NCBI GenBank assembly: GCA_038501625.1
Contig: JAZAYU010000012.1
Coordinates: 1,488,001-1,552,000, forward strand
DNA from: Corbicula japonica
Taxonomy: Eukaryota; Mollusca; Bivalvia; Venerida; Cyrenidae
Reading direction: 5' to 3'
Length of the DNA: 64,000 nucleotides
Shown one piece after another: positions 14,081 to 25,000 of this stretch (position 1 is the stretch's first letter; every line of letters starts with the position of its first letter). The translations under genes and the position numbers were made by a program. The notes beneath the pieces are model-generated. The model ran no database searches and was not told the DNA's origin. It saw only the letters and a list, made by a program, of their open reading frames with translations.

Positions 14081-17000
14081 CCATAAGCTCACCTCAAACA
14101 TCTCTAGAATCCACGCAAAGTTCAAAGATATCGGATTTTTACAACGACACGTTCACTTTTTCTCGCACTTTACGCTATTTTATAATTATAGTGTTTTTTC
14201 CCCGTTTGGTACCTTGCCGACTGTCTAGATCTCTGAAATTTCGGCCGTAAGCTCACCTCAAATATCTCTAGAAACCCAGCAAATTTCAAAGATATCGGAT
14301 TATTACAAAGGCACTTTCACTTTTTCTCGCACTTTAAGCTATTTAATAATTATAGTGATTTCCACCCGTTTGGTACCTTGCCGACGGTCTAGAGCTCTGA
14401 AATTTCGGCCATAAGCTCACCTCAAATATGGCTAGAAACCGTGCAAATTTCAAAGATATCGGATTATTACAAAGACACGTTCACTTTTTCTCGCACTTTA
14501 CGCTATTTAATAATTATAGTGTTTTTTACCCCGTTTGGAACATTGCCGACGGTCTAGATCTCTGAAATTTCGGCCATAAGCTCAGCTCAAATATCTCTAA
14601 AAACCGTGCAAATTTCAAAGATATCGGATTATTACAACGACACGTTCTCTTTTTCTCGCATTTTACGCTATTTTATAATTATAGTGTTTTTCCCCCGTTT
14701 TGTACCTTGCCGACGGTCTAGAGCTCTGAAATTTCGGCCATAAGCTCACCTCAAGTATGTCTAGAAACCGTGCAAACTTCAAAGATATCGGATTATTACA
14801 ATTACAGGTTCACATTTTTTCGCACTTTACACTATTGAATAATTATAGTGTTTTTTCCCAGTTTGGTACCTTGCCGACTGTCTAGAGCTCTGAAATTTTG
14901 GCCATAAGCTCACCTCAAATATGTCTAGAAACCGTGCAAATTTCAAAGATATCGGATTATTACAAAGACACGTTCACTTTTTCTCGCACTTTACGCTATT
15001 TAATAATTATAGTGTTTTTCCTCCGTTTGGTACCTTGCCGACGGTCTAGATCTCTGAATTTTCGGCCATAAGCTCACCTGAAATATCTCTAGAAACCGAC
15101 AAATTTCAAAGATATCGGATTATTACAAAGACACGTTAACTTTTTCTGGCACTTTACGCTATTTAATAATTATAGGGTTTTTTACCCCGTTTGGTATCTT
15201 GCCGACAGTCTAGAGATCTGAAATTTCGGCCAAAAGCTCACCTCAAATATCTCTAGAAACCGTTCGAATTTCAAAGATATCGGATTATTACAAAGACAAT
15301 ATCACTTTTTCTCGATCTTCACCCTATTTAATAATTATTGTTTTTTCACCAGTTTGGTACCTTGCCGACGGTATAGATCCCTGAAATTTCGGCCTTAAGC
15401 TCACCTTAAATATTTCTAGAAACCTTGCAAATTTCAAAGATATCGGATTATTACAAAGACACGTTCACTTTTTCTCGCACTTTAAACTGTTTAATAATTA
15501 TAGCGTTTTCCCCCGTTTGGTACCTTACCGACGGTCTAGAGCTCTGAAATTTCGGCCATAAGCTCACCTCAAATATCTCTAGAAACCGTGCAAATTTCAA
15601 AGGTATCGGATTATTACAAAGACACGTTCACTGTTTCTCGCACTTTACGCTATGTAATAATTATAGTGTATTTTCCCCCGTTTGGTACCTTGTTGACGGT
15701 CTAGAGCTCTGAAATTTCGGCCATAAGCTCACCTCAAATATCTCTAGAAGCTGTGCAAATTTCAAAGATATCGCATTATTACAAAGACACGTTCACTTTT
15801 TCTCGCAATTTACGCTATTTAATAATTATAGTGTTTTTTCGCCTGTTTGGTACCTTGTCGACTGTCTAGAGCTCTGAAATTTCGGCCAAAAGCTCACCTC
15901 AAATATCTCTAGAAACCGTGCAAAATTCAAAGATATCGGATTATTACAAAGACACGTTCACTTTTTCTCGCACTTTACGCTTTTTAATAATTATAGTGTT
16001 TTTCCCCCGTTTGGTACCTTGCCGACGGTCTAGATCTCTGAAATTTCGGCCATAAGCTCACCTCAAATATCTCTAGAAACCGTGCAAATTTCAAAGATAT
16101 CGGATTATTACAAAGACACGTTCATTTTTTCTCGCAGTTTACGATATTTAATAATCATAGCGTTTTTTCCCCCGTTTTATACCTTGCCGGCTGTCTAGAG
16201 CTATGAGATTTCGGCCATAAGCTCACCTTAAATATCTCTAGAAACTGTGCAAATTTCAAAGATATCGGATTATTACAAAGACACGTTTACTTTTTCTCGC
16301 ACGTTACGCTGTTTATAATTATAGTGTTTTTTTCCTCCTTTCGGTACCTTGCCGACGGTCTGGATCTCTGAAATTTCGGCAATAAGCTCACGTCAAATAT
16401 CTCTAGAAACCTTGCAAATTTCAAAGATATCGGATTATTACAAAGACACGTTCACATTTTCTCTTACTTTACGCTATTCAATAATTTTAGTGTTTTTCCC
16501 CCGTTTTGTACCTTGCCGACGGTGTAGAGCTCTGAAATTTCGGCCATAAGCTCACCTCAAATATCTCTAGAAACCGTGAAAATTTCAAAGATATCGGATT
16601 ATTACAAAGACACGTTCACTTTTTCTCGCATTTTACGCTTTTTAATAATTCGAGTGTTTTTCCCCCGTTTGGTACCTTGCCGACGGTCTAGAGCTCTGAA
16701 ATTTCGGCCATAAGCTCTCCTCAAACATCTCTCGAAATCGTACAAATTTCAAAGTTATCGGATTATTACAAAGAAACATTCACATTTTCTTGCACTTTAC
16801 GCTATTAAATAATCATAGCGTTTTTTCCCCCGTTTGGAAAATTGCTGACGGTCTAGAGCTCTGAAATTTCGGCCATAAGCTCAACTCAAATATCTCTAAA
16901 AACCGTGCAAATTTCAAAGATATCGGATTATTACAACGATACGTTCACTTTTTCTAGCACTTTACGCTATTTAATAATTATAGTGATTTTCCCCAGTTTG

Positions 17001-18617
17001 GTACCTTGCCGACGGTCTAGAGCTCTGAAATTTCGGCCATAAGCTCACCTCAAATATCTATAGAAGCCGTGCAAATTTCAAAGATATCGGATTATTACAA
17101 AGACACGTTCACTTTTTCTCGCACTTTACGCTATTTAATAATTATTGCGCTTTTTCCCAGTTTGGTACCTTGCCGGCGGTCTTGTGCTCTGAAATTTCGG
17201 CCATAAGCACACCTCAAATATCTCTAGAAACCGGGCAAATTTTTAAGATATCGGATTATTACAAAGACACGTTCACTTTTTCTCGCACTTTACCCTATTT
17301 AATAATTATGTTTTTTCGCCGCTACGTATCTTGCCGACGGTCTAGATCTCTGAAATTTCGGCCTTAAGCTCACCTCAAATATCTCTAGAAACCGTTCGAA
17401 TTTCAAAGATATCGGATTATTACAAAGACACGTTCACTTTTACTCGCTCTTCACCCTTTTTAATAATTTTTTTTTCACCAGTTTGGTATCTTGCCGACGG
17501 TCTAGAGCTCTGAAATTTCGGCCATAAGCTCACCATAAATATCTCTAGAAACCTTGCAAATTTCAAAGGTATCGGATTATTACAAAGACACGTTCACTTT
17601 TTCTCGCACTTTAAACTATTTAATAATTATAGTGTTTTTCCCCCGTTTGGTACCTTGCCGACGGTCTAGAGCTCTGAAATTGCGGCCATAAGCTCACCTC
17701 AAATATCTCTAGAAACAGTGCACATTTCAAAGGTATCGGATTATTCCAAAGACACGTTCACATTTTCTCGCACTTTACGCTATTTATTAATAATAGTGTT
17801 TTTTCCCCTGTTTGGTACTTTGCCGACGGTCTAGAGCTCTGAAATTTCGGCCAAAAGCTCACCTCAAATATCTCTAGAAACCGTGCAAATTTAAAAGATA
17901 TCGGATTATTACAAAGATACGTTCACTTTTTCTCGCACTTTACCCTTTTCAATAATTATAGTTTTTTCCACAGTTCGGTACCTTGCCGACTGTCTTGAAC
18001 TCTGAAATTTCGGCCATAAGCTCACCTCAAATATCTCTAGAAACCGTGAAAAGTTCAAAGATATCAAATTATTACAAAGACACGTTCACTTTTTCTCCCA
18101 TTTTACGCTATTTAATAATTATAGTGTTTTTCCCCCGTTTGGTACCTGGCCGACGGTCTAGAGCTCTGAAATTTCGGCCAAAAGGTCACCTCAAATATCT
18201 CTAGAAACCGTGCAAATTTCAAAGATATCGGATTATTACAAAGACACGTTCACTTTTTCTCGCACTTTACACGCTATTTAATAATTATAGAGTTTTTCCC
18301 CCGTTTTGGTACCTTGCCGACGGTCCAGAGCTCTGAAATTTCGGCCATATGCTCACCTCAAATATCTTTAGAAACCGTGCAACTTTCAAAGATATCGGAT
18401 TATTACAGAGACACGTTCACTTTTTCTCGCACTTTACGCTATTTAATAATTATAGTGTTTTTTACCCAGTTTGGTACCTTGCCGACCGTCTAGAGCTCTG
18501 AAATTTCGGCAATAAGATCACCTCAAATATCTGTAGAAACCGTTGCACATTTCAAAGATATCGGATTATTACAAAGACACGTTCACTTTTCCTCGCACTT
18601 TACGCTATTTAATAATT

Positions 18618-18701
18618 GAAGTGTATGGTGATACAGAGTCGCTGGACTTCAGGGTCAAGGCAACAGCATGTATAAATGAAGGGCGCAGTTACATCTGCAA
18701 G
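18618..18701 (+). CDS. Exon 1 (partial): transposase-type segment, fused to satellite
   Basis: The segment encodes VYGDTESLDFRVKA and on to RSYICK, and ends AAG|GTACAC, a plausible donor in phase 0. The 5' limit is uncertain. Satellite text (taataatt) changes to gaagtgtatggtgat at about 18,617-18,618 with no acceptor, so this is a broken exon. The preceding satellite monomer is open in the same frame from 18,543. Confidence 0.7.
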
Positions 18702-21357
18702 GTACACATAGTTGCTTTTTCTGTTTACAGTTTTTGTTACATTTTCAAACCCCTTTAGAATTTGTGTTATTACATTTTATGTAACTGTTCAATGTTATTG
18801 TTGTTTTTAAATGCTAAGACCATATCAGTTTGCTTCTATGTTGAGTGCCAGCTTGAATTTTTAAATCCTAGCTACCCCAACACTGATGATTGTTTTTCTT
18901 AGACTGTGCAAAATAATACAATAATAAAGCAAAATCAATCATCAGTGGTCTATCGGTATTTTCCAAAACACATTATGGCACTCACCATCAACATGGATTA
19001 GTATGGCCGAAGTGGAGATAAGTAAAAAGTTTACTAAATGAAAACACTTAGTCTGTGAAAGCGTACAGTTATATTACAAATAAGAACTTTAAGGATAACA
19101 AACTTATCTCAGCTTTGTCATTTTGTTATTTCAGTGTTCTTGGTTATTGTTTATAGTTGCAATTTGGTCTTGTTCGCCTGACGGATAAGTTGTTGTTATG
19201 TAAGTACATGTATAGTTTACTTTTCACTTTGCTATATTTTTAATCTAGTATATCTGCAGCATAACTGCTAATGAATAATGGTTTCATCAAATGTATGATT
19301 TATTAGTTCTGTGGGCATAGGTGGTCACAACTGCCTTGTGCTTGGTCTGTCAGTGTATTAGCCATTTTGATTTTAAATTACCATGTTAAATGATACATTT
19401 CTATAAATAGTACAAACAAAAGGACGTATTGGTAATAGAAACTAACTTGTATATTTTTGGTGTCTGTATTTTCATAAACATTTATACTTTCTAGGTGCAT
19501 GAAGAAGCAGGGCTTTCTCCAGGTGGATACACTCAACAGTATGCCGATAAGCGTATGACAGAAAGAACAAAGCAGCAAGAGAGATCTGCCCTCCCATCAA
19601 CCAAGAGGAGACGACTTATACTCAAACAAGAGCGAGCCACCATACAGGGGGCACTTGAAGTTCAGGAAGGAGATTCCTATTCTTCAGGTAACTTCACACA
19701 TTTCTTCTATAAATGTTGATTTGATTGCTGTTGAGTTCAAACATACTGATAATTCCCACCAACTTATTTTTATACAAGGCTGGTTTTATACGCAGGGTCT
19801 ACAGCTTTACTTTTGTTCTATCTCTAATAAGTCTGTGTGTAGACAATACAATTTCCCCGCGAAAGCTTGTCACTGCAAACACAGATTAGCTGATATCACC
19901 TGTATTAGATTGTTCATACATGTACACAATGTTTCTTTGGACAAGACCATTATAATCATAGCTTGCACTATAACCTACAAATCAGCTTGATGCTTACCTT
20001 TCAGTTTGGTATTTTTTGTCTGTAATTTTGGGTTAGCATTGAAGTTCAACATGTACTCTTTCTGTATAGGAATTGCCATGGACGCCTCTTCAATAGATAC
20101 TGAAGAGATACCGGACGCTGTGCCACGAGGTAACTTCAGGAATGTGCCGCCCCCACCCGGTGATGATGATGTAACTGTTATAACCATGGACTTAGAAACA
20201 ACAGATCTCAGTGAGTACATGCTAACTGTCTTTTATTTTGACAATTTATTTCAGTAAGTCTTTTGTCTGACTTGGTGGTTTAGTGGAAGTTCCTTCGTAG
20301 CGGAACTAGGCACTAGGATTGGTTATTAAGCATGTAAAAACTGCAACCATTGTCCTTGTATTGCAATCTTGTTGAAAAAATGGTGAAACCCACTAAAACT
20401 AAAATGCAACCACAATATATTATATATTGCTGCTCATAAAATATTATATATTGCTGCTCATAAAATATATCACAAACATTTGGAGTGAAATAATTTTTTG
20501 TAAAGATTATCTAAAGGTTATTTTTATTTCCAGTTCGTAGTGGAAACATTCCAGACATTACTCAGATTGCAGCAGTTGAGGTCAAGTCCGGGGCTTCGTT
20601 CAACACATATGTAGTGCCGAAGAAACCTATTTCCCTGGGAGCCCAGCAGACTACTGGGATTGTGTACAGTGGCGGAATAATGACTGTACATGGCTCAAAT
20701 GTTGCACCACAGCCAATTTCTTTGGCTCTGAAAAGTTTTACTGATTGGCTCCAGAAATTTAAAAACGTTGTACTTATGGCACATAATGGGAGAAAATTTG
20801 ACTTTCCAGTTCTTGTAACAGCATATGAAAACTGTGATCTGCTTACTTCTTTGTTTGAATCTATCAGAGCATGTGTTGATTCTTTATCAGTTATGAAGAA
20901 AACCTTTCCAGATCAGAGTTCTTATAAACAAGAGGACCTTGTTAAAACTGTACTAGGTCAGTCATATAATGCACATGATGCTCTTGCTGATGTTGAAGCA
21001 CTGAGGTCTTTGTATATTGCCTGTAAGTTGTCGTCATTGAAACTAATGGAACACTCCTTTTGTGCAAAGGCTGTATATAATAATCAGCATTTTTTGAGAG
21101 CTAAGGCTCAAAATATGCCAACATTACTCACACTGGTGGCAAACGGTGTATGCAAAACAACAACAGCAGAAAACATCGCGGGATCAGGTTTGACACTTGC
21201 TCACCTTCGTCTGATATTTTCTCGTGATGGCCAGGATGGACTTCTTAATGTGTTTAGGGGTCAAAACTGTGAGGGACAACCAAGAGTCACAAATACCAAA
21301 AGAGTGCTTGACTCCATTGTTCCTAAACTGTCGGAATTTTTTACAAAAAACATGTAG
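18618..21357 (+). CDS. 5'-truncated gene: Mutator-like transposase-type tail plus DEDDh exonuclease (exons 18618-18701, 19495-19687, 20070-20210, 20534-21357)
   Basis: Four exons join in one frame across three GT-AG introns (phases 0, 1, 1) to give about 413 residues ending in TAG. The first two exons encode a basic C-terminal segment (motifs YGDTESLDFRV, GLSPGGYT, a KRRR cluster, EVQEGDSY). From memory of the family this resembles the tail of Mutator-like transposase domain proteins of molluscs and cnidarians. Exons 3-4 encode a DnaQ/TREX-like DEDDh 3'-5' exonuclease related to the PML exon-9 type. All catalytic residues are present: D and E of DLETT (20189-20197), D of HNGRKFD (20782-20802), and H and D of HDALAD (20974-20991). 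A proline-rich linker precedes the exonuclease. The gene is truncated because satellite abuts the middle of exon 1 with no splice acceptor, start codon or promoter. It may be a pseudogene or the stranded end of a transposon; the visible part has no internal stop or frameshift. Confidence 0.75.
18702..19494 (+). other. Intron 1 (793 bp) with a foldback segment
   Basis: GT-AG intron from donor gtacac to the pyrimidine-rich acceptor tttatactttctag. It is AT-rich and has no convincing coding. It contains an imperfect inverted repeat at about 18,836-18,992, listed separately. Confidence 0.7.
18842..18984. repeat. Imperfect nested inverted repeat (foldback or MITE-like)
   Basis: CACTGATGATTG (18881-18892) is the exact reverse complement of CAATCATCAGTG (18936-18947). 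Outside it, TGAGTGCCA (18842-18850) pairs with TGGCACTCA (18976-18984). Further out, atgttga near 18,838 pairs with tcaacat near 18,988. The arms are imperfect between these blocks. It may be an old miniature foldback element in the intron; no target duplication was found. Confidence 0.55.
19495..19687 (+). CDS. Exon 2: basic transposase-tail segment
   Basis: 193-bp exon between ttctag and gtaact, phase 0 to phase 1. It encodes VHEEAGLSPGGYT, a charged stretch rich in K, R, Q and E with KRRR, then EVQEGDSYSSG. The pattern of a GL-(S/E)PG motif, a KRRR cluster and an EG-x-(S/T)Y motif is what places it with Mutator-like transposase C-termini. That assignment rests on recalled family resemblance, not on a search. 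Confidence 0.75.
19688..20069 (+). other. Intron 2 (382 bp)
   Basis: GT-AG intron from gtaact to tctgtatag. It is AT-rich, with no recognisable element. The open frame crossing it is fortuitous. Confidence 0.7.
20070..20210 (+). CDS. Exon 3: proline-rich linker and exonuclease motif I
   Basis: 141-bp exon. Two bases complete the glycine codon split after exon 2, and one base is left over for exon 4. It encodes IAMDASSIDTEEIPDAV, a PPPPGDDD linker and VTVITMDLETTDL. D (20189-20191) and E (20195-20197) are the Exo I acidic pair. The donor is a strong gtgagt. Confidence 0.8.
20211..20533 (+). other. Intron 3 (323 bp) with a 24-bp tandem duplication
   Basis: GT-AG intron from gtgagt to tttttatttccag. 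It contains an exact 24-bp direct repeat at 20417-20440 and 20441-20464 (unit includes tatattgctgctcataaa). Otherwise it is AT-rich and featureless. Confidence 0.75.
20534..21357 (+). CDS. Exon 4: DEDDh exonuclease core and C-terminal tail
   Basis: Last coding exon, 824 bp. It starts in phase 1, so the split codon gives Ile right after DLETTDL. The text continues RSGNIPDITQIAAVEV, typical of the strand after Exo I. Exo II is HNGRKFD (20782-20802) and Exo III is HDALADVEAL from 20974, with H at 20974-20976 and D at 20989-20991, which makes it DEDDh rather than DEDDy. After the core comes a tail with a helix-like GSGLTLAHLRLIF region. The stop is TAG at 21355-21357. The exon is intact, so if expressed it could encode an active nuclease domain. 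Substrate is unknown; by family, single-strand DNA or RNA 3' ends. Confidence 0.85.
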
Positions 21358-21528
21358 TGGTAAATTTTAAATATTTCTCTCAAGCCAGTCAAAATCAGTA
21401 AAGAGAAGGTTTTCATGTGTTAATGCAGAGTTTTACATACATATTTCCATCTCTAATACCAACTATAGGTGATATTTTTGTATGAAGAAGTATAACTTGC
21501 TATTGACCATTTTGACGTTATTTTTTGC

Positions 21529-21534
21529 AATAAA
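21529..21534 (+). promoter_or_regulatory. Polyadenylation signal AATAAA
   Basis: Canonical AATAAA about 172 bp after the TAG stop, in T-rich sequence. It gives a 3' UTR of roughly 190 bp and supports a real gene end. Confidence 0.7.
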
Positions 21535-22088
21535 TTCTCTTTGCAGTTTCATTATAGTAACCATTTACAAATTCTTATAAATTTTATTAGGAACGGTAAA
21601 ATGTCTTTAAAAGTTCAAATTATGTGCAGTTGATATTGCAGAAAATTTTAAAACTAGTTGCATGTGTCTATCTAGCTTCAAACTTGAGATATTTGCTTTT
21701 ATAGATAGAGTAAATTTTTAAACGCAACCAAAAATCTCGGATTTTTGCTTGGGGGTACATGTATGAAAAGCTCTGTATTTTTATAAGTATTTGTCAAAAG
21801 TGAAATCTTATTGTTCTGATTTATCATGACATGATTGTAAATCAGGAAATTGGTTAAAGTTTGATTATAGAAAAAATAGAATTTGACAAAAAAGTACTTT
21901 TTCATTTTTTCTCCCACCACTTTTTATGGTTATTTTGAAAATCAAGGGTCACTTTATAAAAATGCACATAACTTGAGTTACAAACGGTGAACTTCCTTAA
22001 AAATTTACCATACAATGTGTTTTATAGTATAGATTTAAGAAACATCATTATAAGGATTGTGGATGGTCACCATTACAGTTCCAGAACC
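21535..22088. other. Non-coding 3' flank of the gene island
   Basis: AT-rich single-copy-looking sequence with no credible ORF on either strand. The longest open frame, on the minus strand near 21,699-21,920, has low-complexity composition. Satellite resumes at about 22,089 with ttaattattatagtg and the T/C tract, in the same orientation as before. Confidence 0.6.
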
Positions 22089-25000
22089 TTAATTATTATA
22101 GTGTTTTTCCCCCGTTTGGTACCTTGCTGACGGTCTAGAGCTCTGAAATTTCGGCCATAAGCTCACCTAAAATATCTCTAGAAACCGTGCAAATTTCAAA
22201 GCTATCGGATTATTACAAAGACACGTTCACTTTTTCTCGCACTTTAGGCTTTTTAATAATTATAGTGTCTTTTCCCCAGTTTGGTACCTTGCCGACGGTC
22301 TAGAGCTCTGAAATTTCGGCCATAAGCTCACCTCAAATATCTCTAGAAACCGTGCAAATTTCAAAGATATCGGATTATTACAAAGACACGTTCAATTTTC
22401 TCGCACTTAAGGCTTTCTAATAATTATAGTGTCTTTTCCGCCGTTTGGTACCTTGCCGACGGCCTAGAGCTCTGAAATTTCGGCCATAAGCTCACCTCAA
22501 ATATCTCTAAAAACCGTGCGAATTTCAAAGATATCGGATTATTACAAAGACACGTTCACTTTTTCTCGCACTTTACGCTATTTAATAATTATAGTGTTTT
22601 TCCCCCGTTTGGTACCTTGCCGACGGTCTAGAGCTCTGAAATTCCGGCCATAAGCTCACCTCAAATTTCTCTAGAAACCGTGCAAATTTCAAAGATATCG
22701 GATTATTACAACGACACGTTCACGTTTTCCCGCACTTTACGCTATTTAATAAATATAGTGTATTTTCCCAGGTTTGGTACGTTGCCGACGGTCTAGAGCT
22801 CTGAAATTTTGGCCATAAGCTCACCTCAATTATCTCTAGAAACCGTGCAAATATCAAAGATATCGGATTATTACAAAGACACGTTCACATTTTCTCGCAC
22901 TTTACGCTATTTAATAATTATAGTGTTTTTCTCCCGGTTTGGTACCTTGCCGACGGTCTAGAGCTCTGAAATTTCGGCCATAAGCTCACCTCAAATTTCT
23001 CTAGAAACCGTGCAAATTTCAAAGATATCTGATTATAACAAAGACACGTTCACTTTTTCTCGCAATTTCAAAGATATCGGATTATTACAAAGACACGTTC
23101 ACATTTTCTCGCACTAAACGCTATTTAATGGTTATAGTGCTTTTCCCCGGTTTGGTACCTTGCCGACGGTCTAGAGCTCTGACATTTCGGCCATAAGCTC
23201 ACCTCAAATATCTGTAGAAACCGTGCAAATTTCAAAGATATCGGATTATTACAAAGACACGTTCACTTTTTCTTGCCTTTTACGCTATTTAATAATCATA
23301 GTGTTTTTTCCCCCGTTGGTACCTTGCCGACGATCTAGAGCTATTAGATTTCGGCCATAAGCTCACCTCAAATATCTCTAGAAACCGTGCAAATTTCAAA
23401 GACATCGGATTATTACAAAGACACGTTCACTTTTTCGCGCTCTTTACGCTATTTAATAATTTTAGAGTTTTTTTTACACCGTTTGGTCACTTGCCGACAG
23501 TGTAGAGCTCTGAAAGTTCGGCCATAAGCTCACCTCAATTATCTGTAAAAACCGCGTAAATTTCAAAGATATCGGATTATTACAAAGACACGTTCACTTT
23601 TTCTCTTACTTTACGCTATTTAATAATTATAGTGTTTTTTTTTACACCGTTTGGTCACTTGCTGACGGTCTAGAGCTCTTAAATTTCGGCCATAAGCTCA
23701 CCTCAAATATCTCTAGAAACCGTGCGAATTACAAAGATATCGGATTATTACAAAGACACGTTCACTTTTTCTCGCACTTTACGCTATTTAATAATTATAG
23801 TATTTTTTCCCCGTTTGGTACCTTGCCGACGGTCTAGAGCTCTGAAATTTCGGCCATAAGCTCACATCAAATATCTCTAGAAACCGTGCAAATTTCAAAG
23901 AAATCGGATTATTACAAAGATACGTTCACTTTTCTCGCACTTTACGCTATTTAATAATTATAGTGTTTTTCCCCCGGTTGGTACCTTGCCGACGGTCTAG
24001 AGCTCTGAAATTTCGGCCATAAGTTCACCTCAAATATGTCTAGAAACCGTGCAAATTTCAAAGATATCGGATTATTGCAAAGACACGTTCACTTTTTCTC
24101 CCATTTTACGCTTTTTAATTATTATAGAGTTTTTCGCCAGTTTGGTACCTTGCCGACGGTCTAGAGCTCTGAAATTTCGGCCATAAGCTCACCTCAAATA
24201 TCTCTAGAAACCGTGCAAATTTCCAAGATATCGGATTATTACAAAGACACGTTCACTTTTTCTCCCATTTTACGCAATTTAATAATTATAGTGTTTTATC
24301 CCCGTTTGGTACCTTGCCGACGGTCTAGAGCTCTGAAATTTCGGCCATAAGCTATCCTCAAATATCTCTAGAAACCATGCAAATTTCAAAGATATCGGAT
24401 TATTACAAAGACACGTTCACTTTTTCTCGCACTTTACGCTATTGAATAATTATAGAGTTTTTTCCCCCGTTTGATACCTTGCCGACGGTCTAGAGCTCTG
24501 AAATTTCGGCCATGAGCTCAGCTCAAATATGTCTAGAAACCGTGCAAATTTCAAAGATATCGGATTATTACAAAGACACGTTCACTTTTTAAAGTGTTTT
24601 TTTCCCCCGATTGGTACCTTGACGACGGTCTAGAGCTCTGAAATTTCGGCCATAAGCTCACCTCAAATATCTCTAGAAACCGTGCAAATTTCAAAGATAT
24701 CGGATTATTACAAAGACACGTTCACTTTTACTCCCACTTTGCGCTTTTCAATAATTAAAGTGTCTTTCCCCCGTTTGGTACCTTGCCGACGGTCTAGAGC
24801 TATAAGATTTCGGCCATAAGCTCACCTCAAATATCTCTAGAAACCGTGCAAATTTCAAAGATATCGGATTATTACAAAGACACGTTCACTTTTTCTCCCA
24901 TCTTACGCTATTGAATAACTATAGTGTTTTCCCCCGTTTGGTACGTTGCCGACGGTCTAGAGCTCTGAAATTTCGGCCATAAGCTCAACTCAAATATTCC

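Larger units (their letters stand above)
1..18617 (+). repeat. Satellite array block 1 (about 165-bp monomer)
   Basis: Head-to-tail satellite, about 113 monomers by length. Successive GGTACC sites at 219, 383, 547, 711, 876 and 1042 show a 164-166 bp period. Using the monomer at 219-382 as reference, the landmarks are GGTACC (219), TCTAGA (235), GAGCTC (239), a second TCTAGA (278) and GATATC (302), then a segment ending in a T-run plus C-run just before the next GGTACC. Most length variation sits in that T/C tract. All monomers have the same orientation. Base substitutions are scattered, and some are shared at fixed spacing (see the higher-order repeats). The block contains no gene; its short open frames are satellite translation. 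The last monomer ends near 18,617, where gene sequence begins. Confidence 0.98.

Noticed and set aside
874..18204. Many short + strand ORFs (60-132 codons) with related translations such as MVPCRRSRALKF in the satellite, also in the later blocks
   Set aside because: They are the satellite read through one frame when neighbouring monomers happen to be 165 bp. They have no independent start context or conservation, and stop wherever a monomer changes length.
1..18617. CENP-B box in the satellite
   Set aside because: The best candidate (the ttcggccataagc segment) does not match the TTCG-N4-A-NN-CGGG pattern.
21699..21920. Minus-strand ORF in the gene 3' flank
   Set aside because: AT-rich, Phe/Lys/Tyr/Asn-biased translation with no motif, in non-coding sequence after the polyA signal.
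18625..22073. ATGGTGA / TCACCAT as terminal inverted repeats of island 1
   Set aside because: Only 7 bp, and the left copy is within coding sequence (the YGD codons), so it is most likely chance.
18609..22105. Target-site duplication taataattgaagtg / taattattatagtg around island 1
   Set aside because: gaagtg is better read as exon sequence, and the right-hand text is ordinary satellite. The remaining similarity is short microhomology.
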